64,000 nt of DNA. It comes from Maridesulfovibrio bastinii DSM 16055. Its GTDB lineage: Bacteria > Desulfobacterota > Desulfovibrionia > Desulfovibrionales > Desulfovibrionaceae. The notes under the pieces were generated by a model. That model made no database searches, was not told the DNA's origin, and saw only the letters and a program-made list of their open reading frames with translations. The translations under genes were made by a program, and so were the position numbers. The stretch is taken from the NCBI RefSeq assembly GCF_000429985.1, contig NZ_KE387014.1, positions 263,524 to 327,523 on the forward strand. The letters run 5' to 3'. Of the stretch, positions 17,664 through 27,296 are shown in pieces (the stretch's first letter is position 1; each line of letters opens with the position of its first letter).

Positions 17664-20600
17664 ATTATACCTCCATCTAAATCATCAGTATTATCTCCGA
17701 TAAATGCTTCCAGATGTGGCGCAAAAGAGCGGACAGTCGGAGCATCAAACAAAAGACGCAATGGCAGTTCACAATGAAAATGTTTCCGTATAACTCCCAT
17801 CAGCCTTGCAGCTACAAGTGAGTTTCCCCCGGAAGCGAAAAAGTTATCCGTACTGATCAGATCATTATTTTCCAGTTGCTGCTGCCATAGAGAAAGCAGT
17901 TCGTTCTCCACAGGGCTTGCAGAAACCACATGATCTTCTGGTCTCTCAGTATCTTCGGCAGTAAGGGATTCTTTGGCGACTTCTTCGTAAAGAGGGGCTT
18001 CAAAAACACCTTCCGGTGTCTGCCGGGCCAAAATTCCAGTCGGTCTGGAAGTATGATCCGGCATTACGATATGGATTTCTCCGTCAACCCAGTCCGGGCA
18101 GACATTGCCCTTGGAATTAAGAATCTTAAGAGGTGGCCATGATTCAACCGTAGCAGGAAGGTCCACAGCAGAACGCAGGGCTGATTCAAGATCAGAGCTG
18201 ATTACAGGCTTCAGATTGAACCCGGACATGGCTTTTTCAGAAACAAGAACAAAGGAATCGTCAGGAGCTGAATTCCCGGCAATAGAGGTCAACAGCTTTT
18301 CATAGGCCTCAAACATATTATCCAGCAGACCTTCCGGGAAAAGTCCTTCCACAGCATCCCAGACCAGAAGCAGTTCACCATTCATTTCGTAGACCTGATG
18401 ATCAAGCCAGACCTGTGGAGTCTGTGAAATTCCGTATACAAAGTCTCCCGGCAGATTCAGACCCTTGTCGGAGCCGGAACTTTCAACCCCCAGCGCACTG
18501 GTAAAAACAACAGGCATGATGCGATGGGCTGAGCCATCTGATCCGGCATTCATTTCGCGTATCACTTCCACCCCGCTAAACGCGGAATGATCACGATCCT
18601 CCCACAGTCTTTTCTGGAGTCTGCGGGCACGGTCCATAAAAGTGGATATTCCACCCGTATCCACGGCAAGCAGAGTCAGCGTTGTAAAGTCGCCGACAAG
18701 CCGGTTGACATCAGGATGTCCCTGTAACCTGTCGAACAGGGTCACGTTGATGGTAAAACGGTCATCACGGCTCCAGACAGAAAGAATTTCAGCATAAGCT
18801 GAGAGTAGAACTCCGGCAGGAGTCAGTCCTTCCATCCTGACCACATTCTGAAATGCTGACCATGTTTCAGCATCAAGGCTGAACTGACGGCGACAAAATC
18901 CACCGCTTACATCAACATTATTTTCTCTTCTGGTTGGCAGTTTAGGAGCATCCGGTAAGGATGGCAGACGTTCAATCCAGTACTTTCTGGCTGCGGCATA
19001 TTCCTGACTCGATCTTGAGGCTTCAAGCATCAGCACATAGTCACGGAATGAAAACTCAAAAGGTTCCAGCACCGCAGATTCTTCACGATAAAGGCGGGTC
19101 CATTCACTTAGAAGATGGAGCATACTCCAGCCATCAAACATTATGTTCTCAAAACCTACATGCAGCCGGACAAAATCGCTGCCGTAAGTTGTGATCTCAA
19201 AGGTAAACAGCGGCCAGACATCTGAAGGCAGAACAAGATGGGAAAGTCTGTTCCGTGTTGCTGTTAGAATTTTTTCAACTTCAGTTGGAGAGGCATTTTC
19301 AGGAATACTGGTTACTTGAGGTTCGAACACGGGAACTTCTTCCAGAATTCTCTGGCTCTGGCCGTCGGCTGCAACAACGGCACGCATCATCGCGTGCTGC
19401 TCAATCAGCCGCTGCCAGCAAGAAATAAGGCGTTCGACATCAAGTCCATGACTTTCTATTTCAAAATAGCAATGCGTAGAAACATCACCCAATGAGAAAA
19501 TCCCCATTTTACCGACCCAATAGGCATACTGCACGTCCGTAAGCGGGAATGGCTCATGCAGGGATTCCATGTCAGGCCTAAATTTCGGAGCCTCAATAAT
19601 TGAAAGATCGTCTCTGCGCTCATCTACAGCTTCAGCAACAGCAGCAGCCAGATCAGCTATTGTCGGATATTCAAACAACCAGCGTAAGGGGATATCTATT
19701 CCAAAATGGGAATGCATCTCAGCGACAAGTTTTACCCCGAGCAGGGAATCCCCTCCGGCTGTAAAAAAATTCTCATCGGTTGAGATTTTAAAATCCGGCA
19801 GCAATTCGTGCCACAATCCGGCAATAAAGCGTTCTTCTTCTGTCTGCGGCAAAACGCTTTTCTGTTTTCCGGAGTCAGCTTCCAGAGGATCTACAAGAGC
19901 TTTTTTATCAATCTTGCCATTAACCGTTAAAGGAAACTCATCCAACTGCACGATATGCTGGGGAAGCATATATTCAGGAAGGCTTCGGCCAAGTTCTTTA
20001 AAAGCAAAATCGGTATCAAGAGTTAAAACTTCGCTTTCAGTAAAACCGGCCATGCAGGCCTGCCCCTGCAATCCTCTGGAACCGGCCAGATCGCATGCAC
20101 CGGAAAAACCTGTCTGCTTTAAATATTCAGACCATGTTTCAGCATCCATGAGCGGACGCCCGGTTTCCTGCCGCTCGTCTTCAAAACCGGTAAACCCTTT
20201 CTCCAGAAAAGCTACCGTGCATTCCTGTATCAGTGAGTTTTCAGTTTCCTCCAATAAAAGGAGAAGACCACCCGGACGCAGAAGTTCCTTTAACTTTTTA
20301 ATTGTTTCCTTTGCCCGTGGAGTTCTATGCACATAACTTGAGGCTATAACGATATCTTTTGAATGTGCCGCGACAGACTGTGAATAAAGCGGGAGCAGCG
20401 GGTCAAACACCGTAAAATCTATATAGCTGTAATCACTTAGCAACCTATCCTTTTGCTTTTCCACAAAATAAGAGGAATTATCGCTCAGTGTGTAATTTAC
20501 AGCTTTTCCACTCAGTGCTGAAAGCAGCTTTTCAGCAGCCAGACCGGTTCTGCCGCCGACTTCAAGAATTTCAAGAGGCTTTTCAAACTGGTCATACAAA

Positions 20601-23600
20601 GAGCTGATTGCTTCGGCAGCTAAATCTATTCTGGCCTGATACCAGGGAAAGCAGGAAGTCAGAACTTCAGGAGAAAGCCTGTTATCTTCGTTAAAGAAAA
20701 TCTCCAGCGGTTCCACTGTTCCTGTAAGTAAATCGGCACTGAACGGAAACAGCCGATCCAGATATCCAGCCAGTTCAGCAGCGCATTCAGCCCATATTCC
20801 AGAAAGCTGATCAGCCTTGCAGGAAGGTGGAGTCCATCTTTCTTCGAGTTTATACAAGCCATTCTTAAAAGTTAGCGCATGCTCTTTTCCCAGAACATTT
20901 ATCCAGCGATCAAGAACAGGAATATACGACTCCGCAATACCGCAATCAGCGGCAAGAGCAGCGCCCCCGGTGCCTTTCTCAAAATATTTTATGGCACCAA
21001 TTTCGCTTAAAACCCGGTAGATAAAATTAACGGAAAGCGAATTGATAACACTGTAATATATATCTGAGCACGAATCAGCTGGGCTGACCTGATTAACTGA
21101 ATCGATAAAATTCAATTTTGAAATGGCAGAGATTCGCTGTAGATACTCACCCTCAGCAATATAAGTTCTGTTCAATTCAGAACCATGCGCTTCATTATCA
21201 ACGGTTAAATAAGCAACAATCGACTGGGAAGCCTCGGAGACTTTAGCCACAGCCTGCTTCACCGCAGGAATGGCACATAATGAATGTTCTATTTCTCCAA
21301 GTTCAATTCTGTGGCCGCGAATTTTGACCTGAGTATCTTGGCGTCCAAGAAACTCCAAAGAACCATCCGGCAGATAGCGTCCCCTGTCACCGGTTTTATA
21401 CATTCGTTCTCCGGTTTCAGGATGGACAAAAAAGCTTGCTTCCGTAAGTTCCGGTTCTTTAAAATAGCCTACAGCAAGCCCTTTTCCGGTGATATAAAGA
21501 TCACCCTGAACCCATTCCGGCCGATGTTCCAGACGGCTGTTCAAGACATGGAATCCCTGATTTGCCAGAGGAAAACCATATGGAATGCTATTCCATTTGG
21601 GTGAGACTTCTTTAATATCAAAAGCATTCGACCAGATGGAAGCCTCTGTCGCCCCACCCATGGCAACTATCTTAACATTGGAAAGTTTATCCTGAAGACG
21701 TTTCGGCAGGTCCAGAGGAATCCAGTCACCGCTTAGCAGAACAAGTCTTAAATCGTCAGGCAGTGCAACTCCTGCTAATTCGGTATAATCAAGCAGCATG
21801 GACATAAGGGCCGGAACAGAATTCCAGACACTTATTCCTCTTTCATTCATCAGACTCAGCCAGTGAGCCGGATCAGTTCTATCTTCAGGGTCAGGGACAA
21901 CTATTGCAGCCCCGGAATGGAAAGCCCCGAAAATATCGTATACTGAAAGATCAAAATTAAGGCGCGAAATCCCTAATATATGGTCATCTTTTACAACATT
22001 ATTACGTTCGTTTATATCCAGAATGGTGTTGCAGGCTGCTTCATGGGTTATAAGCACTCCTTTAGGCCTTCCTGTTGAACCAGAAGTATAAATTACGTAG
22101 GCCGGATCATGCGGCTGAACAGGATGGACACTGAAAGATGCGGCAGGCCTGATCTCTTCCAGAGCTAATGCGGCATGATCAAAATCATCGAGTACATCCA
22201 GAACAGATTTGTCACCTAGAATATGTTTTGCCTCAGCACGTTCAAGTGTTTCCAGAGACCGTCTTGCCGGGGCATCCGGTGCTAGCGGCAGATACACGCC
22301 GCCCGCCATTAAAATTCCCAGCACCGCAGGTATCTTACGCCATCCGTCTGAAATAACTCCAACCATACCGCCTGCTTTGAAGTCATTATCTTTCAGCCAG
22401 CAGGCAATACCGTTTGCAAGGCCCAGAAGCTCAGCGTATGTGAGCTTTTTTTTGGGTAAAATGATTGCCGGTCTTTCAGGAGAATGGTTTGCATTCTCAA
22501 TGAATCCAGAATGAAGAGCCGTATCTTTAAATTTTTTAGAGGTTGAATTTATATTTTCCCGGATAAGCTGCTGACGTTCCGGCAGAACATTTGCCACCGC
22601 ATTATTCCATGTACCGACCTCTTCAACGAGGCTTAGCAACAGAGCAGAATAAGCATCCAGCATATCCTCTATCATGCCATCTGGAAAAACTCCCTGAGCA
22701 ATATCCCAGTTGAAACAAAGGCAGCCTTTACGCTCGTAGACCTGATGATCAAAGCGAACCTGCGGGGTCTGGGTTATGCAATGGGCAACCCTCATCTCAC
22801 CAAACATGTTCTCAATACTTTCAAGAGCGTTGGAAAAATCACTGCCACCGGAGGTGAGCGGAAGCATGCTGGTAAAAACAACCGGGGCATAAATTTCATT
22901 CCCGGTACCTTTTTTTTGTTTCAGCATGCGCAGAACATCAACAGCGCAGACATGCCGATGCTCCATATCCTGCCAGAGCTGCTGCTGAAGACTCGCGACA
23001 TAATCTGAAAAAGGACTGCCATCCACCTGAGTTCTTAAAAGTAACAGTGAAGTAAAATCACCGATAACTCCGTTTATATCTTCATGCACCGGAAGCCGGT
23101 TGAACAGAGTCAACATCAGGCTGAAACGGTCCTGCTGGCTCCACTGAGCCAGAATAGAAGAAAAAGCGGCAAGAAGAACAACAGATGGAGTCACCCCGTA
23201 TTCACGTGATTTAAGCTGCAACTTCTGCCACTGTTCCGCATCAAGCTTTCCGGTATATCTTTTAAAGCGGGTCTCCGTCTGAGTCTGCGCAGGAAGCAAT
23301 GGAAGTTCCGGCCCTGCCGGAAGCTCATCCAGCTGAGACTCCCAATAATTTCTGGCAGCTTTATAGGTATCCGAATTCAAAAAATTCTGCTGGGAAACTA
23401 CATAGTCCCGAAATGAAATACGCGGTCGCGGCATTAATTCCCGGTCAGCATATATTGCAATGAGATCACGCAGCAGGATTCCGAAACTCCAGGCATCAAC
23501 TATCAGCAAATCAACACCGGCATGAACCCGGTACCCTTTATCGCTAATGGTCACTCGAATATCAAAGAGAGGCCACTTCTCAGAATTCCGGTTCTGATGT

Positions 23601-26600
23601 GAAAATTTGTGCCGAATTGATTCCAGCTTTTCAGCCTGTATTGAGGGGTTATCTTCCCTTAAATCCTGCACTGAAAGAGCATAGGATGAAACATCAGCCA
23701 AAACCCGCTGCATTCCATCAGCACTAATGACAGTTCTTAAAGAATCATGTCTGTTAATAAGAGTATTAATGGAAGACTCAAGGCGTGGAATATCTAAATA
23801 AGGGATATCAATTTCTGCATATAGAAAGCAGGAGACATCACTAAGCTCCAACCCGCCGTTGCGTCCGACCCAGTAAGCATGTTGTACGGATGTTAGAGGA
23901 AAAGGATCAGAGCTTCCAATATCATCATGCTGAATTTCAAAAACTGCTTTTTCCTGATCAGCTAAAAGCTCATTTTCCAGTATGGCGGCTTCTGAAATCT
24001 TGGAAATTTCTTCAATAATTCTTGAAGCTATTCCAGCGATACCCTCGCCTCCCATAATTTCTTTGGGTTTAAGGGTAACCCCTTTATCTTTCTTTATTTG
24101 TGCCAATAATTCCATAGCCATGATGGAATCAGTGCCTAATGAAGCAAGCGAACGGTTTTTATGGAAGCTGGTCCCCTCGGGCAGGCAGAGTATTTTAGTG
24201 ACCTTTGTCTCAATATATTTTTCCATTTCAAACTGTAGACCATGGGTTCCGCCTTCAATAGCCGGCTCCAAAATTTCAGCAGTGGAAACTTTTTTATTAT
24301 CTTCCTCCTGCATTCCGGCAGAAGATGGGCAGCTACTCATCTTTAGTTTATCTGCATTTCCCGGTTTCGGGACTGCCCAGTAACGCCTTGCTTCAAATGG
24401 ATACAAAGGCAGCTGAACCGTATGTTCCCTGCCACCTGTTGAGACATTCCGCCAGACAGGGTCAAAACCGTCGGTGTAGAGCTGACCAAGTCCGCAGAGC
24501 ATGGTTTTCCATTCATCTTCGCTGTTAACGATTGAAGGAATCCATTGTATTTTTGAATCAGTAAGGATTCTGCGGCCCATATTGCACAGCACAGGGTCAG
24601 GACCTATTTCCAGAAGATGGGAGCATTGCATTTGATCAAGAGCTTTGATCCCGCTTTCAAACTGTACCGTATTACGGATATGTTCCCGCCAGTATTCTGC
24701 ACCGAATAATCCTGTTTCGGCCAATGTTCCGCTAAGATTGGAAATGATCGGTATTTCAGGGCAGCCGTAAACAATATTTGAAGCTACGGAACTAAATTCA
24801 TCAAGTATGCCATCCATTAATGAAGAATGGAAACCCTGAGTCACACCAAGACGGCGCGTGGAAAATCCTTTTTCCGCTAATTTTTGAACAAGGCAGCCGA
24901 GTTTTTTACCACTTACAACAGTGTGCTTAGGTCCGTTAACAGCTGCAATGCAGGCGTCTTCTTTCATTGCGGTTATAATTTCACGCACCCTGCCAGCCTC
25001 TGCAAAAACAGAATACATCTCCCCTGCTGCGGTCTGCTGCATAAGCCGTCCTCTGGCTGTTACCAGTCGGCATCCAGCTTCCAGCGAAAATACTCCTGAA
25101 AGGCAGGCCGCAGTGTATTCTCCAAGGCTGTGTCCAATAAAAACTTTCGGACGGATTCCCCATGACAGCCACAACTGAGCTAGCGAATACTCGAATGCAA
25201 AAAGCGCAGGCTGGGCGTAAGCAGTCTGCAAAAGTTTTTCAGAAAAATTAGCATCGAAAAGCAGTTTTTTAAGGGGGATATCCAGCAGTGTATCCATATA
25301 CATCGAGCATTGTTCAAGGGATTCTTTGAACACACTGCTATTCAGCAGCCCTTTTCCCATGCCACTGCGCTGAGCACCCTGCCCGGTAAACAGAAAAGCC
25401 ACACGCGGTAGCTTTGATTCTGAGTCGTCACTAACTGATGGTGCGCTTTCAAGCTGAGCGGCTAATGAGTCCAGATTATCCCCGACAACAAAGGAGCGAT
25501 ATTCATAGTGATCCTTTTCCAGCTGTGCTGAACGGCAGATATCTTTATATCCGAAATTCATATCCAGCGAAGCCGAGACTTCTTTCACAAAGCAGGACAT
25601 TTTTTGCTGCACAACAGCGAGAGATTCCGGGGATTCTGCTGAAAGCGGCAGCAACTGCCAAGAAGGAGACATTAAAGGCTCGGTTACATCATCTTTACGG
25701 GATAAATGCGGCGGTTCTTCGAGCACAACATGGGCGTTGGCACCGGCAAGGCTGAATCCGCTTACTCCGGCAATCCTTTTACGCTTATCTCCTTTCCAGA
25801 CCACATTTTCTGAAACAACGCTCGCTGGAATTGATGATAGTTCCAGCAATGGGTTTTCGTTTTTAAAATGAAGATTTGCAGGGATGGTATTATGAGCAAA
25901 AGACAATAAAATTTTTATAATTCCGGCTATTCCTGCGGCCTGTTCCAAATGTCCTATATTACTTTTTACTGATCCCAGCCTTAGCGGAGAATCATTATTG
26001 CGATCTTGAAAAACAGTTTTGATTGCTCCGACTTCAATAGGATCACCAACGTAGGTTCCGGTTCCGTGGCATTCAAGATAATCCACATCGGCAGGAAGCA
26101 AGTCAGCATCAGCAAGAGCAGTGTTAAGCAGCTCTGCCTGAGCTTTTCCACTGGGACTGGTTAATCCGTTGCTGTGTCCGTCATGAGTTATAGCCGTGCC
26201 CCGGATAACACCTAAAATGTTGTTCCCAGCTTCAAGAGCTTTATCCAGATTCTTTAAAATCAGAACCCCGCCACCTTCAGCCCTGACATAGCCATCAGCA
26301 GAGACATCAAACGTTTTGCATTTTCCATCAGCGGCCATGACTCCTGCGCGTGACATCATGCGGTGTTTTTCTGGTGATATGCATAAATTAAGACTCCCGA
26401 CCAGAGCCTGAGAGCATTCACCGTGCCTTAAACTTTGTACGGCGAGATGAACGGCGTGCAACGCTCCAGAACTAGCAGTATCAACACCAAGGCAGGGACC
26501 ATGCACATCATAATGATAAGCGATTCTTCCCGGAATTAATGAAGGTGAAGCCCCTGTAAAAGAGTAGATATCCTGTGGTGCGTCCGTGCCAAGCAGCAAA

Positions 26601-27268
26601 CGTCCGTATTCGGAGTCACCCACCCCCCAGAAAACTCCGGTAGCATCTTTACTTAATGAATCTGCTGTAATTCCGGCATGTTCCAGTGCATGCTGGCATA
26701 ACTCCAGAGCCAAGCGTTGTTGAGGGTCCATTGATGCTGCCTCGCGAGGCGAAATATGAAAAAAAGGAGCGTCAAAGCAATCGATATCTTCTATAAAACC
26801 ACCGAAAATGGAATACCCCTTCTCCTTTTCCTGAGCAGCATCCCAGCGATTACTGGGGATGGTGGAAACCGGGTCGCGGCCCTCTTTTAAAATATCCCAA
26901 AAGGCTTCCAGATCATCCCCCCTGTGCATACCGGGGAAAATGCAGCTGGCCCCTATTATGGCTATATTTTTTCCTGTTTTTGGGGAAAAGCTGCGTTTCT
27001 TACTTTGAAAAATATTTTCACTTTCATTATCAATAGACAGACGGTAAAGCCATTCTGCCAGTCCAGCCGGTGTCGGGATTGAAAGAGCTTCGGCTACAGA
27101 AAATTTGAACTGTAATTCTGATTTTAAATCTGACAAAAAATTCGCATACTCAAAAGAAGAAAGACCTATAGAATCAAACGTGGCATTGGCATCAGTAAGC
27201 GTTGCCGAACTGGTGCGGCTTTTTAACAGATCTAAAATAAGTTGCAAAAGATCATCGGACTTTAGCAC
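17660..27268 (-). CDS. Hybrid PKS/NRPS: carrier-KS-AT-carrier-Cy-A-PCP-Cy-PCP (HMWP2/PchE-like second half)
   Basis: A 3202-residue megasynthase with a GTG start after GGAGG. Domains: carrier (1-80, Ser38 in IGLSS); ketosynthase (100-520) with HGTGT (401) and NIGH (437) intact but DTASSG at the active site, so Ser266 replaces Cys; acyltransferase (620-910) with GQGAQ, GHSLG (Ser714) and GFHS, of malonyl type; carrier (1010-1090, Ser1048); Cy1 (1120-1560; D1253, D1258, S1261); cysteine-type A domain (1590-2460, pocket D-L-Y-N-L-S-M-I-W) with an inserted methyltransferase-like domain whose SAM motif is degenerate (EVGGRTG, 2236); PCP (Ser2508); Cy2 (2570-3000) with E2707 where Asp is usual; an A-domain remnant (about 3045-3075); PCP (GGNSL, Ser3150) and a short acidic tail. 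No KR, DH or ER. The Cy-A-PCP-Cy-PCP half equals HMWP2 of yersiniabactin, where one A domain loads several carriers. Confidence 0.93.
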   Translation of the reverse strand: MLKSDDLLQLILDLLKSRTSSATLTDANATFDSIGLSSFEYANFLSDLKSELQFKFSVAEALSIPTPAGLAEWLYRLSIDNESENIFQSKKRSFSPKTGKNIAIIGASCIFPGMHRGDDLEAFWDILKEGRDPVSTIPSNRWDAAQEKEKGYSIFGGFIEDIDCFDAPFFHISPREAASMDPQQRLALELCQHALEHAGITADSLSKDATGVFWGVGDSEYGRLLLGTDAPQDIYSFTGASPSLIPGRIAYHYDVHGPCLGVDTASSGALHAVHLAVQSLRHGECSQALVGSLNLCISPEKHRMMSRAGVMAADGKCKTFDVSADGYVRAEGGGVLILKNLDKALEAGNNILGVIRGTAITHDGHSNGLTSPSGKAQAELLNTALADADLLPADVDYLECHGTGTYVGDPIEVGAIKTVFQDRNNDSPLRLGSVKSNIGHLEQAAGIAGIIKILLSFAHNTIPANLHFKNENPLLELSSIPASVVSENVVWKGDKRKRIAGVSGFSLAGANAHVVLEEPPHLSRKDDVTEPLMSPSWQLLPLSAESPESLAVVQQKMSCFVKEVSASLDMNFGYKDICRSAQLEKDHYEYRSFVVGDNLDSLAAQLESAPSVSDDSESKLPRVAFLFTGQGAQRSGMGKGLLNSSVFKESLEQCSMYMDTLLDIPLKKLLFDANFSEKLLQTAYAQPALFAFEYSLAQLWLSWGIRPKVFIGHSLGEYTAACLSGVFSLEAGCRLVTARGRLMQQTAAGEMYSVFAEAGRVREIITAMKEDACIAAVNGPKHTVVSGKKLGCLVQKLAEKGFSTRRLGVTQGFHSSLMDGILDEFSSVASNIVYGCPEIPIISNLSGTLAETGLFGAEYWREHIRNTVQFESGIKALDQMQCSHLLEIGPDPVLCNMGRRILTDSKIQWIPSIVNSEDEWKTMLCGLGQLYTDGFDPVWRNVSTGGREHTVQLPLYPFEARRYWAVPKPGNADKLKMSSCPSSAGMQEEDNKKVSTAEILEPAIEGGTHGLQFEMEKYIETKVTKILCLPEGTSFHKNRSLASLGTDSIMAMELLAQIKKDKGVTLKPKEIMGGEGIAGIASRIIEEISKISEAAILENELLADQEKAVFEIQHDDIGSSDPFPLTSVQHAYWVGRNGGLELSDVSCFLYAEIDIPYLDIPRLESSINTLINRHDSLRTVISADGMQRVLADVSSYALSVQDLREDNPSIQAEKLESIRHKFSHQNRNSEKWPLFDIRVTISDKGYRVHAGVDLLIVDAWSFGILLRDLIAIYADRELMPRPRISFRDYVVSQQNFLNSDTYKAARNYWESQLDELPAGPELPLLPAQTQTETRFKRYTGKLDAEQWQKLQLKSREYGVTPSVVLLAAFSSILAQWSQQDRFSLMLTLFNRLPVHEDINGVIGDFTSLLLLRTQVDGSPFSDYVASLQQQLWQDMEHRHVCAVDVLRMLKQKKGTGNEIYAPVVFTSMLPLTSGGSDFSNALESIENMFGEMRVAHCITQTPQVRFDHQVYERKGCLCFNWDIAQGVFPDGMIEDMLDAYSALLLSLVEEVGTWNNAVANVLPERQQLIRENINSTSKKFKDTALHSGFIENANHSPERPAIILPKKKLTYAELLGLANGIACWLKDNDFKAGGMVGVISDGWRKIPAVLGILMAGGVYLPLAPDAPARRSLETLERAEAKHILGDKSVLDVLDDFDHAALALEEIRPAASFSVHPVQPHDPAYVIYTSGSTGRPKGVLITHEAACNTILDINERNNVVKDDHILGISRLNFDLSVYDIFGAFHSGAAIVVPDPEDRTDPAHWLSLMNERGISVWNSVPALMSMLLDYTELAGVALPDDLRLVLLSGDWIPLDLPKRLQDKLSNVKIVAMGGATEASIWSNAFDIKEVSPKWNSIPYGFPLANQGFHVLNSRLEHRPEWVQGDLYITGKGLAVGYFKEPELTEASFFVHPETGERMYKTGDRGRYLPDGSLEFLGRQDTQVKIRGHRIELGEIEHSLCAIPAVKQAVAKVSEASQSIVAYLTVDNEAHGSELNRTYIAEGEYLQRISAISKLNFIDSVNQVSPADSCSDIYYSVINSLSVNFIYRVLSEIGAIKYFEKGTGGAALAADCGIAESYIPVLDRWINVLGKEHALTFKNGLYKLEERWTPPSCKADQLSGIWAECAAELAGYLDRLFPFSADLLTGTVEPLEIFFNEDNRLSPEVLTSCFPWYQARIDLAAEAISSLYDQFEKPLEILEVGGRTGLAAEKLLSALSGKAVNYTLSDNSSYFVEKQKDRLLSDYSYIDFTVFDPLLPLYSQSVAAHSKDIVIASSYVHRTPRAKETIKKLKELLRPGGLLLLLEETENSLIQECTVAFLEKGFTGFEDERQETGRPLMDAETWSEYLKQTGFSGACDLAGSRGLQGQACMAGFTESEVLTLDTDFAFKELGRSLPEYMLPQHIVQLDEFPLTVNGKIDKKALVDPLEADSGKQKSVLPQTEEERFIAGLWHELLPDFKISTDENFFTAGGDSLLGVKLVAEMHSHFGIDIPLRWLFEYPTIADLAAAVAEAVDERRDDLSIIEAPKFRPDMESLHEPFPLTDVQYAYWVGKMGIFSLGDVSTHCYFEIESHGLDVERLISCWQRLIEQHAMMRAVVAADGQSQRILEEVPVFEPQVTSIPENASPTEVEKILTATRNRLSHLVLPSDVWPLFTFEITTYGSDFVRLHVGFENIMFDGWSMLHLLSEWTRLYREESAVLEPFEFSFRDYVLMLEASRSSQEYAAARKYWIERLPSLPDAPKLPTRRENNVDVSGGFCRRQFSLDAETWSAFQNVVRMEGLTPAGVLLSAYAEILSVWSRDDRFTINVTLFDRLQGHPDVNRLVGDFTTLTLLAVDTGGISTFMDRARRLQKRLWEDRDHSAFSGVEVIREMNAGSDGSAHRIMPVVFTSALGVESSGSDKGLNLPGDFVYGISQTPQVWLDHQVYEMNGELLLVWDAVEGLFPEGLLDNMFEAYEKLLTSIAGNSAPDDSFVLVSEKAMSGFNLKPVISSDLESALRSAVDLPATVESWPPLKILNSKGNVCPDWVDGEIHIVMPDHTSRPTGILARQTPEGVFEAPLYEEVAKESLTAEDTERPEDHVVSASPVENELLSLWQQQLENNDLISTDNFFASGGNSLVAARLMGVIRKHFHCELPLRLLFDAPTVRSFAPHLEAFIGDNTDDLDGGII

Positions 27269-27296
27269 TGCGACCTCCTGAAAATATTCCTAAAAT

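Noticed and set aside
19569-20336. 255-codon plus-strand open frame inside the PKS/NRPS gene
   Set aside because: Antisense shadow of well-conserved adenylation and carrier domains; the product is Ser-rich without any motif.
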